Positions 33,974 through 43,015 are shown, counted from the stretch's first letter. The stretch is 64,000 bases of DNA from Citrobacter sp. Marseille-Q6884 (GCF_945906775.1 NZ_CAMDRE010000001.1:2480001-2544000); one strand, 5' to 3'. Made by a program: numbers and translations. Notes: generated by a model from the letters alone, not told the origin.

Positions 33974-35506
33974 TTATTCCTTCACCTGATGCACAACGTC
34001 AATCACAGAACCATCGCGATAGCGCACAACGGCAATGACGCGGTCGGTGAATTCGATAGCGCGCGGTTGACCGGTGAGTTGCTGCGCGCGGTCACGCAAC
34101 CATTCGATGGACACCACTTTCATACCGGCTTCTTTCAGACGTTCAGCCAGTTCCGGGCGAGCTGGGTTAACGGCAATACCGTGATCCGTGACCAGAATGT
34201 CAACGCTGGAACCTGGAGTTACGCAGGTCAGGACGTTATCAACCAGCGTCGGGATACGACCACGAACCAGCGGCGCGACGATGATAGAAAGCGCAGCGGC
34301 GACGGCAGTATCACAGTGGCCGCCGGAAGCACCGCGCAGAACGCCGTCAGAGCCGGTCAGTACGTTGACGTTGAATTGGGTATCCACTTCCAACGCGCTC
34401 AGTACTACGACGTCAAGACGATCAACGGACGCGCCTTTTGAGCCCCAGTTGGCATACTGGTTAGCACTGATCTCAATGTGGTTTGGATTGCGGGCCAGAG
34501 ATTCTGCCGCGTTGCGGTCAAAACTCTGTACGTCCAGCAGTTTGCGGATTAACCCTTTTTCATGCAGGTCAACGATGGTGGCTGTGATGCCGCCCAGCGC
34601 AAAGTCGGCGCGAATATCGCGGCTGCGCATTTTGTCTTCCAGGAAGCGGGTAACGGCCAGAGAAGCGCCGCCGGTTCCTGTCTGTAATGAGAAGCCTTCA
34701 TTGAAGTAACCGGAGTTGGCAATCACTTCTGCAGCACTACGGGCTATCAACAGTTCACGCGGGTTGGTGGTCATGCGCGTCGCATCGGCACCGATTTTGT
34801 CGGCATCGCCCACTCTTTCGATCTGCACGATCAGATCGACCTGATCCTGGGTGATGCTGGCCGGGTTATGCGGGTAGGTCAGCAACTGTTCGGTCAGCAG
34901 AACAACCTGTTTGGCGTGTTCAGCGTCAACGCGGGCGTAGCCCAGCGAGCCACAGCAGGCTTTGCCGGTGTAGCCGTTGGCGTTACCAAACGGGTCGCAG
35001 GACGGTACGCCGAGGAACGCCACGTCAATGCTTAACTCACCGCTTTGTACCAGGTGTACACGACCACCGTGGGAGTGAACCTGTACCGGTTCAGCCAACA
35101 GACCGCGGGAGATCTCTTCTGCCAGCGGACCACGCAGACCGGAAGTATAAATGCGGCTGACGACGCCCTGGCGAATATGTTCAACCAGCGGAGCATGGCA
35201 ATCGCTCAGTGAGCTGGATGCCAGAGTCAGATTTTTAAAGCCCATCGCGGCGATGGTATCCATCACCAGGTTGATCGTGAGATCGCCACCACGGAAAGCA
35301 TGGTGGAAAGAGATGGTCATGCCATCTTTCAGACCTGAACGACGAATAGCGTCTTCCAGGTTCGCGCACAGCTTTTTGTCGCGCGGTTTTTGCGCCTGTA
35401 ATTCTACTTTTGCGGTGCTCTGATAAGCGGAAAGTTCGCTTTCTGCATGACGGCTCCAGGCCGCCACGCGATCCTGTCGTTGAGACTGTTCGATTTTCTG
35501 CGTCAT
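33974..35506 (-). CDS. citF: Citrate lyase alpha subunit CitF
   Basis: A 510-residue subunit, the same length as in E. coli. It acts as acetyl-ACP:citrate ACP transferase: it swaps the acetyl group on CitD for citrate. CoA-transferase-family features are seen, including GMTISFHHAFRGGD near residue 60 and GTGGAS near 280. It works in a large cytoplasmic complex with CitD and CitE. Located 9 bp after citE. Confidence 0.97.
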   Translation of the reverse strand: MTQKIEQSQRQDRVAAWSRHAESELSAYQSTAKVELQAQKPRDKKLCANLEDAIRRSGLKDGMTISFHHAFRGGDLTINLVMDTIAAMGFKNLTLASSSLSDCHAPLVEHIRQGVVSRIYTSGLRGPLAEEISRGLLAEPVQVHSHGGRVHLVQSGELSIDVAFLGVPSCDPFGNANGYTGKACCGSLGYARVDAEHAKQVVLLTEQLLTYPHNPASITQDQVDLIVQIERVGDADKIGADATRMTTNPRELLIARSAAEVIANSGYFNEGFSLQTGTGGASLAVTRFLEDKMRSRDIRADFALGGITATIVDLHEKGLIRKLLDVQSFDRNAAESLARNPNHIEISANQYANWGSKGASVDRLDVVVLSALEVDTQFNVNVLTGSDGVLRGASGGHCDTAVAAALSIIVAPLVRGRIPTLVDNVLTCVTPGSSVDILVTDHGIAVNPARPELAERLKEAGMKVVSIEWLRDRAQQLTGQPRAIEFTDRVIAVVRYRDGSVIDVVHQVKE

Positions 35507-35515
35507 TTTTTTGCC

Positions 35516-36424
35516 TTATTCTTCGCGAATGCCGGAAAGTTCTGCACGGGAGATCACCAGAAGGGCGCGCTCGATAACCGGGCTGTCAACCATCTTGCCG
35601 TTCAGGGAAACAACGCCACGACCTTCGCGAGCGGCGGCTTCAGCGGCTTCTACCACCAGACGGGCGTGATCCAGTTCTTTGCGCGTCGGTGCATAGAGGT
35701 TGTGCAGGAGTTCAATCTGGCGAGGGTTAATGAGCGACTTGCCGTCAAAACCCAGCTGTTTGATGTGAGCGGCTTCGTGCAGGAAACCGGCTTCGTTATT
35801 GGCATCGGAATAGACGGTGTCGAACGCCTGAATCCCGGCGGAGCGTGCTGCCTGCAAAATAGAGCAGCGGGCAAACAGCAGCTCGGTACCTTCCGGTGAA
35901 CGTTCGGTGCGCAGGTTGCGCACGTAGTCTTCAGCGCCGAGGGCAATACCGATCAGGCGTTCTGAAGCATGGGCAATTTCTACTGCGCGGGTAATACCCA
36001 ACGGTGATTCGATAGCAGCCAGCAGACCAGTGCTGCCTGGCTCGCGACCGCAGGCTTTTTCAATACGCAGGATTTCGCTTTCGATATCGATAACGTCCTG
36101 AGCGGTATCGGTTTTTGGCAGACGGACAATATCTGCGCCGCCGCGAACCACCGCTTCGAGGTCATTAATGCCCCATTCGGAGTCGAGGGCGTTCACGCGC
36201 ACGATGGTTTCAACGTCCTTATACAGCGGATGTTGCAGCGCGTGGTACACCAGACGACGCGCGGTGTCTTTCTCGCGCAATGCGACGGAGTCTTCCAGGT
36301 CGAACATCAGCGCATCTGCCGGGTAGATAAACGAGTTGCTGATCATGGCGGCATTGGCGCCGGGTACGAACAGCATGCTGCGGCGCGTACGGGTTTTACG
36401 TTGTTGCAGAGAAGCGGAAATCAC
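35516..36424 (-). CDS. citE: Citrate lyase beta subunit CitE
   Basis: A 302-residue HpcH/HpaI-family lyase (E. coli 302) that cleaves citryl-ACP to acetyl-ACP and oxaloacetate. Motifs: RSMLFVPGA near residue 15, FDLEDSV near 41, the IESPLG glutamate near 137 and the GAEDY element near 163. The start is a GTG at 36424, with GGAGG seven bases upstream; it overlaps the citD stop as GTGA. An in-frame start further upstream (to 36439) would lose the good ribosome site. Confidence 0.95.
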   Translation of the reverse strand: MISASLQQRKTRTRRSMLFVPGANAAMISNSFIYPADALMFDLEDSVALREKDTARRLVYHALQHPLYKDVETIVRVNALDSEWGINDLEAVVRGGADIVRLPKTDTAQDVIDIESEILRIEKACGREPGSTGLLAAIESPLGITRAVEIAHASERLIGIALGAEDYVRNLRTERSPEGTELLFARCSILQAARSAGIQAFDTVYSDANNEAGFLHEAAHIKQLGFDGKSLINPRQIELLHNLYAPTRKELDHARLVVEAAEAAAREGRGVVSLNGKMVDSPVIERALLVISRAELSGIREE

Positions 36425-36717
36425 TGGCAATCCTCCCATGGCAGTGCCGGAATACCGCTGGCGCGGGCCAGTAATGCTTCCAGTCGCGCACGTAAAATGC
36501 AGTCCAGTGCGCCTTTATCATCAACATTTAATTGCACGCCGCGTACGTTGTAGCGGGACAGTACGTCCAGAATGGTTGCCTGGATGGCATCACCAAACTG
36601 TTTTTCAACGCTACTGTTGACCTGCAGGTCTATATCCTGCGTTTCGAGTGGGGCGATGCGTATCATCACATCACCGGACTCCAGAGTGCCTGCGACGGCT
36701 GCCTGCTTTATTTTCAT
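36421..36717 (-). CDS. citD: Citrate lyase acyl carrier (gamma) subunit CitD
   Basis: A 98-residue acyl carrier protein, the same length as in E. coli. The prosthetic group (phosphoribosyl-dephospho-CoA) attaches to S14 in GTLESGDV. CitC acetylates this group to switch the lyase on. It overlaps citC at its start (ATGA) and citE at its end (GTGA), which should hold the three subunits near equal synthesis. Confidence 0.96.
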   Translation of the reverse strand: MKIKQAAVAGTLESGDVMIRIAPLETQDIDLQVNSSVEKQFGDAIQATILDVLSRYNVRGVQLNVDDKGALDCILRARLEALLARASGIPALPWEDCQ

Positions 36718-37790
36718 TTTTCACCTGTTGCTAATGCGGGGGTATTTTGGCGGACTACCGCGCTCGCGGAGGTCCGTTCAACCATGCTTTGCAGATAGCT
36801 CAGCGTGGCGTCAGGAACCAGGGAGGCGATAGCCGTGAGATCTTTTTTAACCAGCAGCTTGCGTACCCAGGAGGCAGAAATCGGCATGTCCTGGAAACGC
36901 AGCCGCTCAATTTCCACCAGTTCAATGGGTGGGGCGGGAAGCGTTGGGGTCTCCAGCCAGTAACGCATATCGTTGTTGTACTGGGAGGTGACGGCGCAAT
37001 ATGGCTCCGTACCGACGAAGCGGTGCGTGACGCCAAGCGCTGGAGCGAGGTACTGGCGGAAGATTTTCAGGTCTATTTCGGTATAGCAGTGGTTAATAAC
37101 GCTCTGCTCTTTGATGAAGTAGCACGGGAAAGTCGCGCGGGAAATGATGTATTCCGATCCGCGATGCACGGTTAAACGTGGAATATCTTTCGTCCCTTTG
37201 AGTACCAGATCCAGTCGGTCTTCATACGGGAAACGCGAGGTGTCTTCTTTCACCAGAAACAGATGCAGCCAGTCACACTGTGCCGCGGCTTGTTGGATCA
37301 GAAAACGGTGTCCGTTGGTGAAGGGATTGGCGTTCATGACGATACAGCCAATTTTTTTCCCTTCATGGCGCTGTTTAGCCAGAGATTCAGCGTAACGTTT
37401 CAGGCGCGTGGTGCTATTTTCCATCAGTACCATAATGCCCGGTACGCTGGTCAGCGTTGAAAAGCCACACTGTTTAAACAGCGATTCATACTCGGTTTTG
37501 GTATAGATGAAGAGATGCGTGCAGTGGCGTTCATAAGCGAGGTTAATCAACTCGGTAGCCAGCGTGAGCGCTAAGCCTTCACCGCGTACTGACTCGCAGA
37601 TCGCGACGCATTTAATGATATTCCCGGCAATACCACCACAGGCAATGAGGCGATCATCGCGCGTAACGGTGATAAATACTTCAACGGTTGTATCGACGCT
37701 CAAATCATTCTCTTTCAGAAATTGCGCGATAGCCGCCATCTTTTTATTTTCTGAGCGTTTAACTTGCGTGAATATATTATTACCGAACAT
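36714..37790 (-). CDS. citC: [Citrate (pro-3S)-lyase] ligase CitC
   Basis: A 358-residue ligase (E. coli 352) that activates citrate lyase by ATP-dependent acetylation of the CitD prosthetic group. An N-terminal GNAT-like part (about 20-125, with SVRGEGLALTLATELI) precedes a nucleotidyltransferase domain whose HxGH-type motif is NANPFTNGHRFLI near residues 152-164. First gene of the cit operon, divergent from dpiB across 388 bp. Confidence 0.95.
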   Translation of the reverse strand: MFGNNIFTQVKRSENKKMAAIAQFLKENDLSVDTTVEVFITVTRDDRLIACGGIAGNIIKCVAICESVRGEGLALTLATELINLAYERHCTHLFIYTKTEYESLFKQCGFSTLTSVPGIMVLMENSTTRLKRYAESLAKQRHEGKKIGCIVMNANPFTNGHRFLIQQAAAQCDWLHLFLVKEDTSRFPYEDRLDLVLKGTKDIPRLTVHRGSEYIISRATFPCYFIKEQSVINHCYTEIDLKIFRQYLAPALGVTHRFVGTEPYCAVTSQYNNDMRYWLETPTLPAPPIELVEIERLRFQDMPISASWVRKLLVKKDLTAIASLVPDATLSYLQSMVERTSASAVVRQNTPALATGEK

Positions 37791-38178
37791 AGTGGTAAGC
37801 GTCCTGATGATATATTTGTTACTGGCTTTTTTGTTTTGTTGCCATGATTAGCAACCTGATAACGTTTTGTTTGCAATTAGAAGGGGGAGTGATTTTATTA
37901 CGGACTCTTTCTTTTTCTCCCTGCTGTATACATCGTAAGGAGTATTTGAGGGGTAAATTTTGATTTATTTCACAATAAGTTAGAAGGTTTTAATGTGTTT
38001 TATGGTTTTAAGTTTTTTAATTAATTTAATTCGATGTTCGCGCGTGGTGTTAATTTGTTTAATTGATTTAACGTGGGGAATCTGCAACGATCATGTTTTA
38101 TTATCCCACTTGTCAGTAAAACATTTTTATTACAAATACAAAAAATAAGCGGTTGGTTTACGTCGGCGAGGAAAGTTT
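37791..38178. other. 388-bp citC/dpiB divergent control region
   Basis: A strongly AT-rich gap with no credible gene. It holds a CRP-like site (37959-37974) and long A/T tracts such as TTTTTTAATTAATTTAATTC near 38014, where DpiA binds in E. coli. A GAGGAAA ribosome site precedes dpiB. Individual DpiA sites cannot be fixed from sequence alone. Confidence 0.7.
37959..37974. promoter_or_regulatory. Possible CRP site in the citC/dpiB region
   Basis: TTTGATTTATTTCACA: the right half-site TCACA is exact and the left TTTGA has one mismatch to TGTGA, with the correct 6-bp spacer. It is about 170 bp upstream of citC and 205 bp upstream of dpiB. CRP control would fit a secondary carbon source pathway. 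Confidence 0.4.
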
Positions 38179-39840
38179 ATGACAACCCCAAAAAATAAAA
38201 CACGGTTTTCATTTTTTCGCAAGCTGGCGTTTCCATTGCGTATCTTTCTGCTCATATTGGTCGTTTCCGTTTTTCTCATCGCAGCGTTAGCACAATACTT
38301 TACCGCCAGCTTTGAGGATTATCTGGCAACGCATGTCCGGGATATGGCGATGAACCAGGCGAAAATTATCGCCTCCAACGACAGCATTATTACTGCAGTG
38401 AAGCATCGTGATTACAAGCGTCTGGCGACGATTGCCGACAAGTTGCAGAGCGGGACAGATTTCGACTACGTGGTGATTGGCGATACGAATTCCATTCGTC
38501 TATACCATCCAAACCCGGACAAAATTGGCTACCCCATGCAGTTCACAAAACCCGGTGCGCTGGAGAAAGGGGAAAGCTACTTTATTACCGGTAAAGGGTC
38601 TATCGGGATGGCGATGCGTGCAAAAACGCCCATTTTTGATGACGATGGCAAAGTGATTGGCGTGGTCTCCATCGGCTACCTGATCAGTAAAATCGACAGC
38701 TGGCGGCTCGATTTTCTGTTACCGATGGCTGGCGTTTTTATTCTGCTGCTGCTGTTACTCATGCTGCTTTCCTGGTTTTTTGCTGCGCATATTCGCCGCC
38801 AGATGCTCGGCATGGAACCCAAGCAAATCGCCCGTGTGGTTCGCCAGCAGGAGGCATTATTTAGTTCCGTCTATGAAGGCCTGATTGCCGTTGATCCGGA
38901 AGGTTTCATCACTGCAATAAACCGCAGTGCGCGAAAAATGCTGGGATTGTCATCACCGGGACGGCAATGGCTGGGTAAACCGATTGAAGAGGTCGTTCAA
39001 CCGGCAGACTTTTTTACTCAGCAGATTGCGGAAAAACGTCAGGATGCGATGGTGAATTTTAACGGGTTGAGCGTCATCGCAAACCGTGAGGCTATCCGTT
39101 CTGGCGATGAATTACTCGGCGCGATTATTAGTTTTCGCAGCAAAGATGAGATTGCCACCCTCAACGCGCAATTAACGCAAATAAAACAGTATGTTGAGAG
39201 CCTGAGAACGCTGCGCCATGAACACCTGAACTGGATGTCTACGATCAACGGTTTGCTGCAAATGAAAGAATATGACCGGGTGCTGGCGATGGTGCAGGGA
39301 GAATCACAGGCGCAGCAACAACTGATTGACAGTCTGCGCGGGGCTTTCGCCGATCGTCAGGTTGCAGGCTTGCTGTTTGGTAAGGTACAGCGTGCGCGAG
39401 AACTGGGGCTGACAATGACCATTGTTCCCGGTAGTCAACTGCATCAGCTTCCCGAGGGGCTGGATAGCACAGAGTTTGCAGCAATTGTGGGTAATCTGCT
39501 GGATAATGCATTCGAGGCCAGCCTGCGTACCCAGGAAGGAAACAAGGTCGTTGAGCTCTTTTTGAGTGATGAAGGGGATGAGGTTGTCATCGAAGTTGCC
39601 GATCAGGGATGTGGCGTACCGGACGCGTTACGTGAAAAAATATTTGAACAGGGTGTGAGTACCCGTACCGATGAACCAGGCGAACATGGCATCGGTTTGT
39701 ATCTGATTGCAAGTTATGTGAGGCGCTGTGATGGGGTCATTACCCTCGAAGATAATGATCCCTGTGGCACCTTATTTTCTTTATTTCTTCCGAAAGTGAA
39801 AAAAAACAATGACGGAACCATTAACGCTGTTGATCGTTGA
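38179..39840 (+). CDS. dpiB: Sensor histidine kinase DpiB (CitA)
   Basis: A 553-residue membrane sensor (E. coli 552) of the CitA/DcuS type. Two membrane spans (about residues 20-42 and 177-202) enclose a periplasmic PAS-like citrate-binding domain with the family RLYHPNPDKIG segment near 112. A cytoplasmic PAS domain (about 215-325) follows, then the phospho-acceptor H347 in LRHEHLNW and an ATPase domain with NLLDNAFEA and DQGCGVP boxes. It probably detects external citrate and phosphorylates DpiA. It overlaps dpiA by 32 bp. Confidence 0.95.
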   Translation: MTTPKNKTRFSFFRKLAFPLRIFLLILVVSVFLIAALAQYFTASFEDYLATHVRDMAMNQAKIIASNDSIITAVKHRDYKRLATIADKLQSGTDFDYVVIGDTNSIRLYHPNPDKIGYPMQFTKPGALEKGESYFITGKGSIGMAMRAKTPIFDDDGKVIGVVSIGYLISKIDSWRLDFLLPMAGVFILLLLLLMLLSWFFAAHIRRQMLGMEPKQIARVVRQQEALFSSVYEGLIAVDPEGFITAINRSARKMLGLSSPGRQWLGKPIEEVVQPADFFTQQIAEKRQDAMVNFNGLSVIANREAIRSGDELLGAIISFRSKDEIATLNAQLTQIKQYVESLRTLRHEHLNWMSTINGLLQMKEYDRVLAMVQGESQAQQQLIDSLRGAFADRQVAGLLFGKVQRARELGLTMTIVPGSQLHQLPEGLDSTEFAAIVGNLLDNAFEASLRTQEGNKVVELFLSDEGDEVVIEVADQGCGVPDALREKIFEQGVSTRTDEPGEHGIGLYLIASYVRRCDGVITLEDNDPCGTLFSLFLPKVKKNNDGTINAVDR

Positions 39841-40489
39841 GGATGAAACGCTGCTGGCGGAAATGCATGCTGAATATATCCGCCATATACCCGGTTTCAG
39901 TCAGATATGGCTGGCAGGTAATCTTGAGCAGGCGAGGATGATGATTGAGCGTTTTAAGCCAGGTCTGATTCTTCTGGATAATTATTTGCCGGACGGAAAG
40001 GGGATTACCCTACTACATGAACTGACTCAGGCACGTTACCCCGGTGGTGTGGTATTTACGACTGCCGCCAGTGATATGGATACGGTGTCAGAAGCCGTGC
40101 GTAGCGGGGCGTTTGATTATCTGGTTAAACCCATCGCTTATGAGCGGCTGGGGCAAACGCTCAAACGCTACCAGCAGCGCAGGCGTATGCTGGCGGGTAA
40201 CGACAGTGCCAGCCAAAAGCAAATCGATGAAATGTTTAATGCTTACGCGCGTGGAGAACCGAAAGGGGATTTACCCACGGGGATCGATGCGTTAACGCTG
40301 AATGCGGTGCTGAAATTATTTGCCGACCCGACGGTTCATCACACTGCGGAAACGGTCGCGCAGTACCTGACGATCAGTCGCACAACCTCCAGACGTTACC
40401 TGGAATACTGTGCCAGTCGTCACTTGATTGTTGCGGAAATTATTCACGGTAAGGTGGGGCGACCGCAGCGTATTTACCACGGCGGCTGA
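39809..40489 (+). CDS. dpiA: Response regulator DpiA (CitB)
   Basis: A 226-residue response regulator, the same length as in E. coli. Receiver domain at about 1-122 with the phospho-acceptor D57 in LILLDNYLPDG and the conserved K near 108; a C-terminal winged-helix DNA-binding domain (TAETVAQYLTISRTTSRRYLEY) ends the protein. DpiA activates the cit operon; in E. coli, overproduction also disturbs replication through binding to AT-rich origins. It starts inside the 3' end of dpiB, so the two are translationally coupled. Confidence 0.95.
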   Translation: MTEPLTLLIVEDETLLAEMHAEYIRHIPGFSQIWLAGNLEQARMMIERFKPGLILLDNYLPDGKGITLLHELTQARYPGGVVFTTAASDMDTVSEAVRSGAFDYLVKPIAYERLGQTLKRYQQRRRMLAGNDSASQKQIDEMFNAYARGEPKGDLPTGIDALTLNAVLKLFADPTVHHTAETVAQYLTISRTTSRRYLEYCASRHLIVAEIIHGKVGRPQRIYHGG

Positions 40490-40536
40490 TAGCCATTACC
40501 CTTCTAAGCTGCTTCTTTGTTGGCAGCATAAAGAAA

Positions 40537-40568
40537 CCCCAGTCGCATCGTTATCTCTGTGACTGGGG
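40537..40568. terminator. Bidirectional terminator between dpiA and dcuC
   Basis: CCCCAGTC/GACTGGGG forms a perfect 8-bp GC-rich stem with a 16-base loop, flanked by GAAA before and GTTTCT after, in the 130-bp gap between two convergent genes. Confidence 0.75.
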
Positions 40569-40619
40569 AATGTTTCTACTGCTGCTTTGTTATGTATCAA
40601 GTTCAGAGATTGACAGCGA

Positions 40620-42002
40620 TCAACCGCCAATCAGTGCGGATGTTGCCGGTACCATCACTTCCGTTGCGATAATCACGACCAGCAGTCCGACCAACACCGG
40701 TACTGAAGTCCGTTTTACCACTTCAAACGGTGAAATCTTCGCCATACCCGCCACAGCCACAACCACGCCGGAGACCGGGGAGATTGTGCGTCCGAGGTTT
40801 GACGCCTGCAGCATCGGAATAGACAGATAAGCAGGGTTAATGCCGGAAGAGTGCGCCAGTTTCGGGATCATCTCAACGAAGGCGTAGAACGGCGCATTAC
40901 CGGAACCGGTCGTCATTGCCGCCAGCATGGTCAGAATAACCAGTACCAGCATCAGAATAATGCTCGCGGAGCCAAACGAAGTGGCGATTGAAATCAGGCT
41001 TTGGATAAAGCCGATAGTGCTCAGACCCTGGGCGAAAACACCCGCAGCGACCAGCAGCATGACCACATTCGCAAAGGCGTCTGCCATGCCGCGGTAGGCA
41101 ACTTCCAGGCCCGAGAAAACTTTCTGGGTATTGAATCCGCGCACAAATTCCAGAACCGCTGCAATAAGCATGCAGAGTACAAGAATCGTGATGATGTGTA
41201 ACTGTGGACCCCATTTACCGTCAAAAATCAGCACGCCGACAATCGGTGTAAACGGCAGAATGGCATAAAACGCCGGGGCGGTCGTGGTGATTTCCGCCAC
41301 GTCTAACATTTCGTGGGAAATGTTCTCTTTTTTGTCCAGGTAGCGCTGCCAGAAAAAGTGCGCGATCGCCATACCGATAATCGCGGCAATAGAAATCGGC
41401 AATGTGGTTTTAAACGCAAAGTCGATCAGCGGCATTTCCGCTGCTTTGGCGGCTAAGACGACGTCCCCGGAGGTCGGGGAAAGAATGATGGCCGCAGGAG
41501 AGGCACAAATAGCGGCCGCAGCGCCACGACTGATGCCAACGTTAACCATCACCGGGAACAGTGTCGCCATCAGCAGTACACCGAGACCTGTCGCTGATGA
41601 GACCGCCAGTGACATCAGGCAGGCGACAAAGTAAGCGGCGATCATGAGCACATAAGGTGAGTTGATGTACTGCAGCGGTTTGGAGGCCAGTTTCACCACC
41701 ATGTCGTTCGCGCCAATATGCGTCATATAGGCGGCGAAACCGCACAGCATCATAATCATCATGCCGAGATCGCCACCGCGGCTCATCAGCAGAATTTTAA
41801 TATATTCAACGATGTCTGTTGCGGTATAGCCAGTCGTTGCTGCGCTGGATGGCAGAACTTTATGTCCCATTATCGCGCTGATAATCAGTAAAACCAGGCC
41901 GCCCACGAATAGCACACCTGTCGCGGAATAACCTTTAATGATGTAGCGCGCTACACCCACAATAACCACAACCCCAATAAGGAGTTCCATAAATGTCAAC
42001 AT
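40620..42002 (-). CDS. dcuC: Anaerobic C4-dicarboxylate carrier DcuC
   Basis: A 460-residue hydrophobic carrier (E. coli 461) of the DcuC family, with about 12-14 membrane segments. During fermentation it exports succinate, and it can exchange other C4-dicarboxylates, so it fits beside the citrate fermentation genes whose end product is succinate. Repeated Gly/Ala-rich conserved stretches (ASPAAIILSPTSGDVVLAAK, and SNLGRTISPVSG near the C-terminus) are characteristic. An FNR-like site lies about 94 bp upstream of the start. Confidence 0.95.
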   Translation of the reverse strand: MLTFMELLIGVVVIVGVARYIIKGYSATGVLFVGGLVLLIISAIMGHKVLPSSAATTGYTATDIVEYIKILLMSRGGDLGMMIMMLCGFAAYMTHIGANDMVVKLASKPLQYINSPYVLMIAAYFVACLMSLAVSSATGLGVLLMATLFPVMVNVGISRGAAAAICASPAAIILSPTSGDVVLAAKAAEMPLIDFAFKTTLPISIAAIIGMAIAHFFWQRYLDKKENISHEMLDVAEITTTAPAFYAILPFTPIVGVLIFDGKWGPQLHIITILVLCMLIAAVLEFVRGFNTQKVFSGLEVAYRGMADAFANVVMLLVAAGVFAQGLSTIGFIQSLISIATSFGSASIILMLVLVILTMLAAMTTGSGNAPFYAFVEMIPKLAHSSGINPAYLSIPMLQASNLGRTISPVSGVVVAVAGMAKISPFEVVKRTSVPVLVGLLVVIIATEVMVPATSALIGG

Positions 42003-42095
42003 TATTACCCCTGTTACATCGTCGCCCAGAAAGTTAAAAAACTAAAAAAAGCATAATTCGGTGTGAGAATGTGCCTAATAAACCGATAGCTCTCG

Positions 42096-42109
42096 CTGAT
42101 TAAAATCAA
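42096..42109. promoter_or_regulatory. FNR-like box upstream of dcuC
   Basis: CTGATTAAAATCAA matches the FNR consensus TTGAT-N4-ATCAA with one mismatch. It lies 94-107 bp upstream of the dcuC start. dcuC is FNR-activated in E. coli, so anaerobic activation is expected here. Confidence 0.65.
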
Positions 42110-42386
42110 TAAAAATACGGATTCAACCGATGGTTATGCTGTTTTTTCACTATCACCGATGAAAAGGGAATATCGCAATCAAAAAGTGTGAAGTTTCTCG
42201 CTGTTGTATCTTATTTGAATTGTTTTTGTTAATTATTTGTAATTGCATTGGGTTTGCGACTGAAAAATAAGCACTTTGTATTCATAAAATAACACCAGGC
42301 GTACCTGTAAGGCCCGATAAATATAAGGATAATAATCTAAAGTTAATTCAGTGAGGAATATTCTGATTTTTAATCTCCGCATTTTT

Positions 42387-42403
42387 GTTAAGCTATCATT
42401 AAG
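42387..42403 (+). promoter_or_regulatory. PhoP-box-like direct repeat upstream of pagP
   Basis: GTTAAG-CTATC-ATTAAG is a hexamer direct repeat with an 11-bp period, like the PhoP box (T/G)GTTTA-N5-(T/G)GTTTA. It ends 11 bp before a TACAAT -10 element, the spacing typical of PhoP-activated promoters that lack a good -35. pagP is PhoP-activated in Salmonella and E. coli. Confidence 0.6.
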
Positions 42404-42414
42404 GTTGTGTTTGC

Positions 42415-42420
42415 TACAAT
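42415..42420 (+). promoter_or_regulatory. Putative -10 element of pagP
   Basis: TACAAT (5 of 6 to TATAAT), 31 bp before the pagP GTG start and 11 bp after the PhoP-box-like repeat; no -35 consensus is seen at the matching distance. Confidence 0.5.
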
Positions 42421-42451
42421 TAATATTAAATCCCAGGATGGTAATTAAGTT

Positions 42452-43015
42452 GTGATTGTTGCTAAACGATATTTTCTCATTTTCTCATTTATTTTTATTC
42501 AGTTAGCCTTTATGCCTCAGGTCTTTGCGGAAGATAAAGGCTGGTTTGATACCTTTAAAGATAATGTCAGTGAAACCTGGCAGCAGCCAGAGCATTATGA
42601 ACTGTATGTTCCAGCTATTACCTGGCATGCGCGTTTTGCCTACGATAAAGATAAAACGGATCGCTACAATGAACGCCCCTGGGGGGCAGGATTTGGTCAG
42701 TCCCGTTGGGATGATAAAGGAAACTGGCACGGGCTTTATATTATGGCGTTTAAGGATTCCTATAATAAGTGGGAACCGATTGGCGGCTATGGCTGGGAAA
42801 AAACCTGGCGTCCGCTGGCTGATGATAACTTCCATATGGGACTGGGTTTTACGGCGGGTGTCACCGCGCGTGATAACTGGAACTACATTCCGGTGCCTGT
42901 GCTGCTTCCGCTGGCATCGATTGGTTATGGCCCGGCAACGTTTCAGATGACCTACATTCCAGGCACGTATAACAATGGTAATGTCTACTTTGCGTGGATG
43001 CGTTTTCAGTTTTGA
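42452..43015 (+). CDS. pagP: Lipid A palmitoyltransferase PagP
   Basis: A 187-residue outer-membrane enzyme (E. coli 186) that moves palmitate from phospholipids to lipid A, giving resistance to cationic antimicrobial peptides. A signal peptide ends near VFA at residue 26. Catalytic residues are visible: the histidine in PAITWHARFAY and the Asp-Ser pair in MAFKDSYN. It ends in phenylalanine (MRFQF), as outer-membrane barrels do. The start is a GTG; the only nearby ATG upstream (42438) runs into a stop after four codons. The ribosome site is weak (AAG close, AGGA 13 bases away). Confidence 0.95.
   Translation: MIVAKRYFLIFSFIFIQLAFMPQVFAEDKGWFDTFKDNVSETWQQPEHYELYVPAITWHARFAYDKDKTDRYNERPWGAGFGQSRWDDKGNWHGLYIMAFKDSYNKWEPIGGYGWEKTWRPLADDNFHMGLGFTAGVTARDNWNYIPVPVLLPLASIGYGPATFQMTYIPGTYNNGNVYFAWMRFQF

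Larger units (their letters stand above)
42003..42451. other. 449-bp dcuC/pagP divergent control region
   Basis: An AT-rich gap with no credible gene. The dcuC side carries an FNR-like box (42096-42109). The pagP side carries a PhoP-box-like direct repeat (42387-42403) and a -10 element (42415-42420). The middle (about 42120-42360) has no clear signal; a GAAAAGG stretch and several A/T tracts are all that stands out. Confidence 0.7.

Noticed and set aside
42438..42452. ATG at 42438 as pagP start
   Set aside because: It runs into a stop after four codons and is not in the pagP frame; the GTG at 42452 gives the correct signal peptide.
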